In this document: piece after piece, positions 1 through 9,177 of the stretch
Layout: each line of letters begins with the position of its first letter
Numbering within the stretch: the stretch's first letter is position 1
Origin: Chrysopilus asiliformis
Lineage: Eukaryota; Arthropoda; Insecta; Diptera; Rhagionidae
Direction: 5' to 3'
Assembly: GCA_964034945.1 (NCBI GenBank)
Contig: OZ035962.1
Span: 9,065,789-9,129,788 of the forward strand
DNA: 64,000 nucleotides
Translations under genes and position numbers: made by a program
Notes under the pieces: generated by a model
Seen by the model: only the letters and a program-made list of their open reading frames with translations
Database searches by the model: none
Told to the model about the DNA's origin: nothing

Positions 1-122
1 TTGTGGACCACTTTGTAAATCGATTAAAAATGGAAAAATGTGATAGACAAACTTTTTTTTTTGATTCATATATTTATTATATAACAGAAAAAGTGAAATG
101 AAGTGAAAAATTGCAATGAAAA

Positions 123-463
123 TCAGTCCGAAACGCAATGTTCGCAAGTCCAGTAACTTGCAGTCATTCCGGAGCATCCCAAGTGAACAGCTCGATCGCA
201 CACGTTGCAATGGATGGTATTTCGGCGGTTCATTTTTTTTGGCATATTTTTTTTACAAATTATGCAGAAATCGATGTATTCTTCCACCTCACAATAGGTT
301 GAAGATGGTTGTTTCTTCTGTGATGTCTTCGATTTGACACGATCTTTTTGCTTTTTCGATTATGGTTTATCACCTTTTCTCTCCAATCTCTTTCGCTTCA
401 TATCAGCCTTCTCACGAAGGTCATTTACATCCTCTGGCGATGTCAAAACGGCCGATTTAGAAA
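123..463 (-). pseudogene. pogo/Tigger-like transposase, C-terminal relic with PHD-like zinc finger
   Basis: Translation of the minus strand from 463 to the stop at 125-123 gives a basic, lysine-rich linker that begins with a LTSPEDV-type motif, followed by a compact zinc finger. In the finger (about 266-126) the ligand order is CxxC, then CNVC, then DRAVHLGC, then CEHC, i.e. Cys4-His-Cys3, which is the PHD-finger order. The last Cys-Cys spacing is short (9 residues against 12 or more in ordinary PHD fingers). This tail architecture is known from the C-termini of pogo/Tigger (CENP-B-like DDE) transposases. An in-frame TAA at 362-360 breaks the linker, and the DDE domain is absent: the frame is cut at 463/464 by a Helitron-like insertion and I see no continuation beyond it. 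The element probably runs off the left window edge. A host PHD-protein exon is possible but less likely given the transposon context. Confidence 0.55.
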
Positions 464-1015
464 CTAGCTTGTATACCCGTCATTGCCGGGTTAAGCTTTT
501 TGTCTAAATTTTAGAATACGAAGAAAACCGGAAAGAATTTAAAGACTTTTTAATGGGTCTATGTTGGGGCTGGACCCCCGACAAACATCTATGCCAAATT
601 TCAGGCCAATCGGTTCAGTAGTTTCCCCGCGAAAGGGTAACATAGAGGGAAAACTAAGTTTCGAAATCACTTTACCCCCTCCCCTTACTTCTCCCACCCC
701 TCGCGCTACTTTTTAATGGGTCTATGTTGGTGCTGGACCCGCGACGAACATCTATGCCAAATTTCAGGCCAATCGGTTCAGTAGTTTCCCCGCGAAAGGG
801 TAACATAGAGGGAAAACTAAGTTTCGAAATCACTTTACCCCCTCCCCTTACTCCCCCCATCCCTCGCGCTACTTTTCCGTATGCCTATGTTGGAACCAGA
901 ACTACCACAGACACTCATGCCAAATTTCAAGTCAATCGGTTCAGGCGTTTTTGCGTGAAAGAGGAACAGACAGACAGACAGACAGACACCAACTCATTTT
1001 TATATATTAGTATGA
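464..1015 (-). mobile_element. Helitron-like non-autonomous element (family H)
   Basis: Read on the minus strand the element begins with TC (1015-1014) after an A and ends with CTAG (467-464) before a T, as expected for Helitron insertion between A and T. Just inside the 3' end is a short hairpin (CCCG, seven-base loop, CGGG) about 10 bases from CTAG. Near the 5' end are TATATAAAAATGAG and a run of GTCT repeats. No Rep or helicase coding is present, so it is non-autonomous. It disrupts the Tigger-like relic. Related copies lie at 7664, 14909, 17015 and 43410. Confidence 0.6.
552..955. repeat. 163-bp tandem repeat, about 2.5 units
   Basis: The segment starting AATGGGTCTATGTTGG recurs at 552 and 715, and the CTATGTTGG core recurs again at 885, giving a constant 163-base period. 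Units 1 and 2 are nearly identical and unit 3 is more diverged. Each carries the phrase CCAATCGGTTCAG. Internal minisatellites of this type are common in non-autonomous Helitrons. Small open frames here on both strands arise from the repeat. Confidence 0.8.
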
Positions 1016-1128
1016 TTAGTATGATTAGTATGATGATTGCCGAAAATCTAATACTGTGTTTTTGCATGAAAAAACACTTATATGCATCAAATACACGAAG
1101 TTTGCTTGTCAAATGTCAAGAATTGAGT

Positions 1129-1165
1129 GGTCCATAATTCCCCGACAAAAGTGGTCCACAATTCC
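1129..1165. repeat. Two direct copies of GTGGTCC(A)yAATTCCCCG motif
   Basis: GTGGTCCATAATTCCCCG is followed immediately by GTGGTCCACAATTCCCCG. The first bases of the window contain the inverse motif TTGTGGACCACTTT, and the miniature element at 1475-1534 contains GGTCCGCAATTCCCCG. This links these pieces as subterminal repeats of one transposon family. Confidence 0.5.
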
Positions 1166-1474
1166 CCGAACGCTCTTTTTTACAATATGGCAGCTATTAG
1201 TAACACAATGCAAACTTCATGCAAAATTTTTTGTCAGTGTCGAATGCTTAAGGCTCCGTGAATATTATCAATATATTTACTTGAGTTGATTCTCGAAAAA
1301 TGTGGTTAAATTTAAGCGAAACACAAAGTGAAAAAAAAAATTTCGAAGTATCACTTTTCTATTTGCTATCGAAGCGAGGTGATAGTGCGTATACACAAGT
1401 CGAGTACTGTTAGGAAAATTAGCTTAACATGAGGCAAACTGATTACAGTTATTTGCAGCTACCAACCACTACTA

Positions 1475-1534
1475 GGGGAAACAAAATGACGCTGGTCCGC
1501 AATTCCCCGTGGTCCAGAATACCCCAGTTTCCCC
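1475..1534. mobile_element. 60-bp mini inverted-repeat element, GGGGAAAC termini
   Basis: The segment starts GGGGAAAC and ends GTTTCCCC and is flanked by TA on both sides (1473-1474, 1535-1536). The flanks also show a 9-bp direct repeat ACCACTACT at 1465-1473 and 1536-1544. The TA reading suits a Tc1/mariner/pogo-type insertion and the longer repeat suits a different class, so class is open. Internal GGTCCGCAATTCCCCG links it to the motif at 1129-1165. Confidence 0.5.
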
Positions 1535-2529
1535 TACCACTACTCCAATGAAAACATTCAACAGCGGAAAGTTTCCGTTATCAGTTAGGTACGGATTAAA
1601 TAAATTTTCAACTTTAATCACTGCAGCACAATCTAAATGGGCTTTAATTATTTTTGTTATTAGACTATAAAGGTTTCTTCTTTTTTTTTGCTGCAGAACT
1701 CAGTAAAGATAATTTTAGCACTCCAAACACCACAAAAGATTTTTAATATTTCCTAGAGGACTTCTGGTGGAAACACATGTCTATAATTTAGATAACACGG
1801 TGTTTTTGAGACGCGAAATTTTCGATGCTGTCTTTGAAAAATGTTTAACCCTAAAATAAAGCAAATCGGTTCCAGCTTAAATTTCTTGCAGTAGCAAGTC
1901 AGTACGAAATAGATAGGTACGAAATTTTTTAGGAGTTTTCCTTTCCAAAATCATACCGGAAGGACTTCAACTTTTTGGAGGCTTTGAGATTAGTTTCGTA
2001 AAAACCAATCTTCGAATCTTGAAACTCATTTTCGAAACCCCAAAAAAGGAAGTTTTTCGCACTCTTAAAAAACTTTCAAAATCTTTTCCCGAGGCCTCAA
2101 ATTTGTACCCAATGCAATTTTTATTTTTCTTATTTTTTGAAATTGAACAATTTCAGCGCTTGACTGAGTGAACTAAAATGTTAGCTCATGTCTTCTAGTA
2201 AAAAGAGATTTGGAGTAAAATTCTGTAAAAAATCGTAGCGCAGACTTTCCATCCTTCTAAATGTTTGACGTATTTTCTGGACAACCCCATTCTTAAAACT
2301 CTGTCAAAAAACGATTTTTTGTTATTATAACGAAAGGCTTCTTTTTATAGACGATGGTTTGCTAATTTCACAAATCCGAAAGTCATTTGTTTGAGGCGTG
2401 AGTTTTTTTAGTTTTTTTAAGCTTAACTAATAAATACGAAGGAAACGTTTTTCGTCGTTGTTATTTTTTTAAAAATGGCTGAATCGATTCGTGATGAAAG
2501 TTTTTGCTTTGAGCTTTTCAGTACATCCA
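1535..2529. other. Unique AT-rich spacer
   Basis: No open frame, RNA gene or terminal-repeat structure recognised. Poly-T and poly-A runs are common. Confidence 0.5.
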
Positions 2530-2531
2530 TA

Positions 2532-2751
2532 CACTCCAAAAAATAATAATAAAAGTCTCGTTCCTATTGACAAAATTTGTATTGAAGGAATTATTTGGAA
2601 AACAAAAAATTGTAAATGCAACAATTTTTTGTTAATTTGACAAATTAAGCATTGTTAATTACACTCCAATTGACCATTTTTTGTGATTTTAATAAAAAAT
2701 TGGTCAATTTAAAAATGTTTTTATCCATATAACCAAGTTTTTCTCTGAGTG
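2532..2751. mobile_element. Miniature inverted-repeat element, family M1
   Basis: The termini are CACTCCAAAAAAT and, on the opposite strand, CACTCAGAGAAAAA. A TA flanks each side (2530-2531, 2752-2753). There is no coding. Its interior matches the longer copy at 57410-58045 over most of its length, which confirms it as a dispersed family. CACTC ends with 2-bp duplications resemble CACTA-type or TA-inserting elements; the superfamily is not settled. Confidence 0.6.
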
Positions 2752-3095
2752 TACCTCTTTATAAGGCAACACCTCGTTTATTGTATTTATGAAGAATTTC
2801 GACCGCTTAATTTTGCATAAAAACATTTCCCGAGCATAGCAGCATTATTATAAAACTGTCAATATGTGTACAATGATTCTGAAAAACTATTACTACAAAC
2901 TTTTGGTGGAAATCCGTTAATCGGAAGTCACCAAAATGGCGGCTTTTTAAAAATCGCAATTTCGTTTTTCGCGATTTTTAGTAAAAAAACGACGAGGTTT
3001 TCAGTAATCTTATGTATGACAAAAATTTGAGACAATAAAATTACCTACATTTTAGTCATGTTCTAGAAATGCGTATCTTAAACCGTTATCGAGAT

Positions 3096-3338
3096 CCCAA
3101 TTGACCAAATTGGTTGGAAAACCAATTGGATTTCGAATCATCTTGTACCAAGTACTGAAGGTACGATTTATGGAATTTTGACTGGAAATCCAAGATTTTT
3201 TTTCCTGTGAAAATAGTCCTTTTTGTACCATAAGGTCCATAATTCCAAATGTTCCCACAAATATTCTTAAACTTTATAAAGGAAAATTGCGTGGTACATT
3301 TGGACACGGTACAAAAATTCCAACATTGGTCAATTGGG
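3096..3338. mobile_element. Miniature inverted-repeat element, family M2 (copy 1)
   Basis: Perfect 13-bp terminal inverted repeats CCCAATTGACCAA, with similarity extending to about 20 bases, flanked by AT on both sides (3094-3095, 3339-3340). The 243-bp body is nearly identical to 8168-8408. Short minus-strand open frames here are by-products of the repeat. Confidence 0.75.
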
Positions 3339-3340
3339 AT

Positions 3341-6108
3341 ATACCGTTGTTTAAAAAAAGAACAGTTTATTGCGATTCTCTAGAAGAAACGTGTACGAGG
3401 TGAATTGAAGAGAGTAATGTTTGCCATAATTTTGTCTTTACCGTTATCCGATACCTATTACCGTTGCGAATTGCTGGCAAACTAATGGTTTTTCGAAAAA
3501 AAAAAAAAAAAACAATTAAAAGCAGAATTTAAGAATTATTTTGCCGTTATCAATATATTTTAGATTTCATAAAAAAAAATCATATTTTTTATAAACTAAT
3601 ATTTTATTCGTTGGGTTATAGTGTAAATTGTGCAGATTTTGTATAAGAAAGTCATGTGCTGATCACATTAGATATTTTTTTTCCTTTTAAAATTTCTCTA
3701 GATGTCACGTTTTTTCTATAGAATTCATTTAAATCCCTTTCAAGAATATTATCTCCGAAATTCTACAACCTCTCAATCCAGTTAACCCTTTAGGAGTTTA
3801 AGCAAGGGTCATCAGTTTTCTGTACACACTCTGCTTTCATATTAGCACATTCGAGGCATTTTAGTATATTTTCTGTTTAAATTTCACTGACATTGACGTC
3901 CTGTCGACATGAAATGATCCTAAACTAACCCTCTTTGGCAATCTCACTTGCTGTGCCTGTACTGTTTTTTTTGGCCACTATCCTTGGTTTGTTGGAGACA
4001 CTTCTGCTGGACGCTAGATAGTGGATCGACATATTGCTTTAATACCCTTTGATTACCTTCGCTGCTATGCTTTGCTCTGCTATGCTCTGATCTGTCACCA
4101 ACCCCTTTTTCTGTCAGTCAAGAATTACTTTGGCTGGAATAGTCTGATGCTATGTGGATAGGATAGTGGCCTAAATGAATATTCATAAGCATACGTACGT
4201 ACAAGACTTACATGTCGATACAACGCAACGTGAAGTTGAAAGGAATTGTAAAAAAAAAATCGCATGCAGGGAAGTTTAAAACCGACTGAGAACGACAAAA
4301 ATCAGATAGAAATGTATTGCGATGATGCATCAAGAAAACGTTGGTGAGTAGTTTTTAATGAAAAACAGAAACAAGACTTTGGTAAAGTGGATGATGGTGG
4401 AGACAATGTCACGCTGAATTGTCGTTACCATCTTCATCGACGCGGCAGCAAAATGTCGACGATTCAAGACATGGCGGCCTCTGCTAATATTCAAAAGGTA
4501 TACTCGTATAGAGAAATGAAGGATTCCTTAATAGCTGATTGAGTTCAAAACAAGAAAACGATCTTTTATTGCAGCCAAGTCTGGGCTAACTGGCGTCGCT
4601 TTGATTAAAGGTACATCATATATGCGTATTTTATTTGTACGCACTTGGCTATCGGACGTTTGCGATACACACATCCACACTTTTCTAAGTTCACGCAATC
4701 GATTAAGTTTTTAAAAAGAAACACTTGAACTAAATTCGTACAAATAAATGTCAACAAGAAATGATTTTTCAACAGAACAAGCAATGCTAAGATATTACTG
4801 AGAATATACAATATACAAAAGGATATTCTCAGAATTTACAAACATGGGCCTGGATTTTGTAGAACAGAAACTTTTGTTTTCACCAAAAGTTACGCTCTTA
4901 TGAATGAATCAGTGAATTATTTTATACTCAGACACAGATTTATTCGTCTGTTCCGGCGTTTTTCAAAATTTAAGAGTTTTCTAATTTGGAAATTTGCCAA
5001 AACTTTAAAAATGTAGTTATCAATACATTTACATGAAAAATATAGCAGGTAATTGTGACAGAGTGGCTACGATGCAAAGAGAAATTCTCTGTTTTGCACT
5101 GGATCTTTTTTTTTAATGTTCCGTACTCTGCATAGCTCCAGAAAATTAAAAAAAAACACACCTATTATCTTCTTAACAACTCAACAAAAGTAGTTCTCAT
5201 AGAAAATGATAATTTTACAAATTTATGTTAATTGTGACTTACAGCTGTTCGAGAATAATACAATTTCGATAAAAGATTGGAAAGGCTAAAAATACTTCCT
5301 CGGGTCCGAAATGACAGTTCAATGACTGATGCCACACCAACCGAACCAACGCCGTCGATATAACCAACTATACAGCAAAACAGTTCAATGCACTTTGCTG
5401 TTAATACTGCAGCAGCACTGGCCAGAATTCGATGTGACAACGCGAATCGTTGGTGGCGTTGGCGGCGGCACGATTGCGATGAGGTTTCTTGCGACTTGGG
5501 CAGGGGCTAAATTAAAACCGGTAGCAAAATCAGATCCAAAGATCCAAAGCCCAGCAACAAACCACGTATAGTAAGTATTATAAGGTAACAGCTAACCGCC
5601 GACAACGATACAAACAAACAAACAAATTAGCGATGAAAAGCGCGCCATGCCAGCCAAACATCGGTTGATTTTATTTGTTCAGTCAATTGAATATTTTCAC
5701 GAGCCAAACAAACATACAATTGTCTACACAAAAAAAAAATTTGCCAGTTTATGGTGGCCTCTCTGGGGACTCCTGTTGATTTAAATCGCAATGAATGGAC
5801 AGCTTCTATTTCGAATAATCAAAATTCCAACTTCACATCCTCTCAAACAGAAAGTTTGTATCTTTCATGCACTTAAAATTCGTTTTGCCTTTCTGGGTTT
5901 GTGTAGAAGAGTTGCGGTTGTTCTCGCAACATTCGAGTGGGTGACAAAAATCTTAAAGAATTCACACCTTTGGAATTAAAAATTTAAATTGTAGAATGGC
6001 CAAAGCTAGACCTATCGACCGATTTACACGGTACTTTATTTACACGATTTCGTTTTTATCTGGTTTTCAAAAAAGGGGGATTTTCAAAAAAAAACTATTG
6101 AAAATAAG
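3341..6108. other. Unique intergenic or intronic stretch
   Basis: No gene recognised. 3480-3620 is A/T-rich. 5290-5660 is less AT-rich and more complex than its surroundings (GGCGGCGG run near 5460, CAGCAGCA near 5408) and could be non-coding regulatory sequence, but no motif is decisive. Confidence 0.4.
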
Positions 6109-6110
6109 TA

Positions 6111-7056
6111 GGGGAAGCCGGGATATGTATTAACAAAATTTGGAAATTGGGTCATGTTTTTTTAACAAGTAATATTTTTGATATTGTGTTTATATCTAGC
6201 CATACTGTAGATCTTCAGGTATCATAAGAAATAAAAAAAGTTTCAACCAGGTAGTCACTATATGAAAAAAATCATTTTTATGAAAAAATGTCATCTGTTA
6301 AAACTAACCCCGGTCACGGGGCTAGTTTTAACAACGATGGGGTAAGTATTAACATAAATTTTAACATGGAAATAATTAAAAGAAAAGATTTTTTTTTCAC
6401 AAAAATTATAAAATAAACAAAATATATATGGTTTTAAATTCAAATATATTAATTATCACAAAAACTAATAAAATGAACCAAATAAATATCCTTTTCAAGG
6501 AACATAAATTGACAAAAAAATTAAGTCGTTTTAAAAAACAAAAACAATTATTATTATTTAAAAAAAGGTCTCAGGGAAGCTTTTTTTGTACATAATTTGT
6601 ATCTATAAAAACATAGTATGAGAATTCTTACTCTATGTCTATGACATTATATTGTTAATTCTTGCCCCATGGGTTTGTTAATTTTAGCCCCGACACTACT
6701 TTTTTTGAATTATTAACCACACACAAAAATATAGTTAAGGATTGTAATAAAACCAAAGGATATTATTAATTATAGCTTCATTAACTTACATTATCGGCAA
6801 AGTTATATTCAATAATATAAAAAACTGAGACAGAAATCAAAATATTGCAAACCATAAAAAGTTCGTTTACCACCTAAAATTTGGCCTCTGTGCTTAACTC
6901 TCACTGGCAATTAACTGTTTATGACTGATGAGTCACGATATGATTGACCTTATCGAATGATGGACAAAAACTAAATTTCGAGGTTCTGGCTCATATATTT
7001 CGGCGAGAATAGGCTTGTTAATACTTACCCCTGTTAATTCTAGCCCCGGGTTCCCC
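6111..7056. mobile_element. TA-flanked inverted-repeat element, GGGGAAnCC termini
   Basis: The left end is GGGGAAGCCGGG and the right end read inversely is GGGGAACCCGGGG; TA flanks both ends (6109-6110, 7057-7058). Subterminal phrases GTAAGTATTAAC and GTTAAT...TAGCCCC recur near 6340, 6660, 6690 and 7025, several in inverse orientation, as in transposase-binding repeats. No transposase is visible. The termini resemble the 60-bp element at 1475, suggesting one TA-inserting family. Confidence 0.55.
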
Positions 7057-7129
7057 TACTTTTGCGGCGCACATAATTCTAATGTCATTGCGATCTAACA
7101 TATTCAGATGGGAATGCCACATTCGCTTC

Positions 7130-7179
7130 CGGAAATGGAATCTTTGTGACATTCGACTGTCACAAAGATTCCATTTCCG
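7130..7179. repeat. Perfect 22-bp inverted repeat with 6-base loop
   Basis: Arms at 7130-7151 and 7158-7179 are exact reverse complements, separated by TTCGAC. The arms start CGGAAATGGAATC. Flanking bases do not extend the pairing, so this is a clean short hairpin. Confidence 0.85.
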
Positions 7180-7663
7180 TTGGCAGATTTTTCGAGCCCC
7201 CAAAATCTGTTCTAGATTTCTTATCTTTATTTATGTAATCTTTGGAAACAGTCAGGGTCTCAGTCGGGGACTTCAATAAATTGGGAAATCTGTCGGAATT
7301 TTTGGCGTGCGATTTTTTATAGACATATGAAATCACCAGCTAAGAACCCTGAGAACCCTAAAAGAACACAAATAATTTCAAACATGCTTAAATAATCATC
7401 AATGTCCAAAGAAAATCGCATTTTTTTATAGTTGAATTTGGTTCTTGCGAAAAGCAGTATTTCTTTAACCCTCATACGTCCCTTATTCTGATGCACGCTA
7501 AGTATCTTAGTGGTCATTTTCGACCAATGCGTAGTTTATCGATGAAAAGTTCTTGATAAGTATGTTTTCTACAATATTTAATATTTGTATTTCAGTATCT
7601 TAAAATTACAAAACAAAAACAAAAGTATTTTGTTAACAAAAAGAAAATAATAGTTCATTTTTA

Positions 7664-8031
7664 TCTATATATATATAAAAATGGAAGTTTGTTGGTTGGT
7701 TGGTTTGAAGTTACAAAACTCAAAAACTACTGGACCGATTTTTACGCGGTTTTTTGTAAAATGATCTGGGTTGCCAGGAGCCGGTTTTTAGCTATTCGAA
7801 ATGGAAGGTCCTGTAAGGATAACGCAAATATCCTTTTTATCAATTTTCTCCCGGAAAAATTGGCATTATGTGGTTTTTGGGGTCGCTGATCACGAATCCT
7901 GTATTAAATTTTCAAAACTCGAAACAGAAGGTCCTGTAAGGTTTTTTAAAAAGCTTTTAAGTTATTTATAGTTTTTTGGCATTCTAAAATTTATACAAAA
8001 AACTTTAAGCTGGGAACGTAGGGTCTGCTAG
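7664..8031 (+). mobile_element. Helitron-like non-autonomous element (family H)
   Basis: Starts TC after A (7663/7664) with CTATATATATATAAAAATGG and ends CTAG before T (8031/8032). The body includes ACTACTGGACCGATTTTTAC and GGTCCTGTAAGGATAACGC, phrases shared with 17015-17527 and 43410. No coding. It sits inside the piggyBac-like element. Confidence 0.65.
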
Positions 8032-8167
8032 TATAGAAAAAAAAATAAGGGACATATTTCATTCTTGTATAAAATATGTAAAAAAAAACTTTTTTTTGTT
8101 GCTTGAAATGGCTCTGATTACCACAGAATTAATTTATCTTTTGACAACACGGTTTCATGATCATCGT

Positions 8168-8408
8168 CCCAATTGACCAAATTGGTTGGAAAACCAATTG
8201 GATTTCCAATCATCTTGTACCAAGTACCGAAGGTACGATTTATGGAATTTTGACTGGAAATCCAAGATTTTTTCCTGTGAAAATGGTCATTTTTGTACCA
8301 TAAGCTCCATAATTCCAAATGTTCCCACAAATATTCTTAAACTTTATAAAGGAAAATTGCGTGGTACATTTGGACACGGTACAAAAATTCCAACATTGGT
8401 CAATTGGG
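8168..8408. mobile_element. Miniature inverted-repeat element, family M2 (copy 2)
   Basis: CCCAATTGACCAA termini as in copy 1, flanked by GT on both sides (8166-8167, 8409-8410). It differs from 3096-3338 at only a handful of positions. Flank dinucleotides differ between copies (AT and GT), so the duplication is 2 bp without a fixed TA requirement. The plus- and minus-strand open frames overlapping it are not genes. Confidence 0.75.
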
Positions 8409-8410
8409 GT

Positions 8411-8741
8411 CATACTCAAAAACTTCATCATCATCTGACGAGAAATATTTATCATTTTCTGATATATTCATGGCTATTCTGGAATTCGAAGTTAACACGT
8501 AAAACCAAACTCAGTCGATTCGATTCGAAACTCAATTCGTATTCTGCTATTCTGAAATTTGCAACTTGTAATTCTACCCACAACACGTAACTTGATCATA
8601 GTGAATCGAATAGACGTGAGACGCAGCGGATCAAGAATACAAATTCAGGGGAAATCGAACAAACTTAACGCTATTTCGGATTCCAGAATAGGCACGATTG
8701 TCTTCAATTTCGAAGACCTCTTCTTGTTCGTCGCTCATCAT
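8411..8741 (-). pseudogene. Acidic N-terminal relic of a piggyBac-like transposase
   Basis: On the minus strand a double ATG (8741-8736) opens a frame starting MMSDEQEEVFEIED that soon meets a stop. A second acidic stretch near 8460-8410 reads SENDKYFSSDDDEVFEYD. Acidic Asp/Glu-rich N-termini are typical of piggyBac transposases, and the position, pointing inward from one TTAA end, fits. Frameshifts and stops separate the pieces, the M2 insertion follows, and the catalytic domain is gone. The call rests on composition plus context. Confidence 0.4.
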
Positions 8742-9177
8742 ATTCAAGTCTTCAATTTCAAAATTCGTCAAATTTTGATTACACATTTTTCAAATTCAAG
8801 CTATATTTTTCGATAAAGTAATTGTTTTCTTCATTCAATAAAATAAGTAAAAAATATTTATTATCTTTTCAAATTTCAATAGTAATGACTAAATTTGATG
8901 CTTTCAAGAATATTACGGAAAATATCAGGGCATACTATTTTTAAAAAATGTTTAAACCTGATTATGGTCATTTTCGACCAAAGGGCCTTCAATGTGAGTT
9001 TTTTTATACACAAAAATCTAGCATAACTTTTTTTATTTTATTGATTGAAAAAGGTGTATTTGAAAAAAAGAAGCACAGATTTAAAATATCTACTTAAAAT
9101 ATTAAAAATTATAGGAGTTATGATTCCAAACATTATGCTTTTGGTCGGAAATGACCATAAGACCCTATTAGGGTTAA

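Larger units (their letters stand above)
7469..9173 (-). mobile_element. piggyBac-like element, degenerate and interrupted
   Basis: TTAA stands at both ends (7465-7468, 9174-9177), followed inward by CCCTCATA on the left and, read inversely, CCCTAATA on the right: short CCCT-type inverted repeats as in piggyBac. A 16-base near-palindrome TGGTCATTTTCGACCA-type motif occurs near 7512, 8966 and 9142 (the last inverted). Its interior holds an acidic coding relic (8411-8741), a Helitron-like copy (7664-8031) and an M2 copy (8168-8408), so it is older than both. Confidence 0.55.

Noticed and set aside
552..955. Regular repeats considered as a CRISPR-like array
   Set aside because: Long contiguous tandem units without unique spacers in a eukaryotic genome; they are Helitron minisatellites.
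8186..8590. 134-codon plus-strand frame
   Set aside because: Lies across the M2 miniature and adjacent sequence; similar frames at 3052-3307 come from the other M2 copy.
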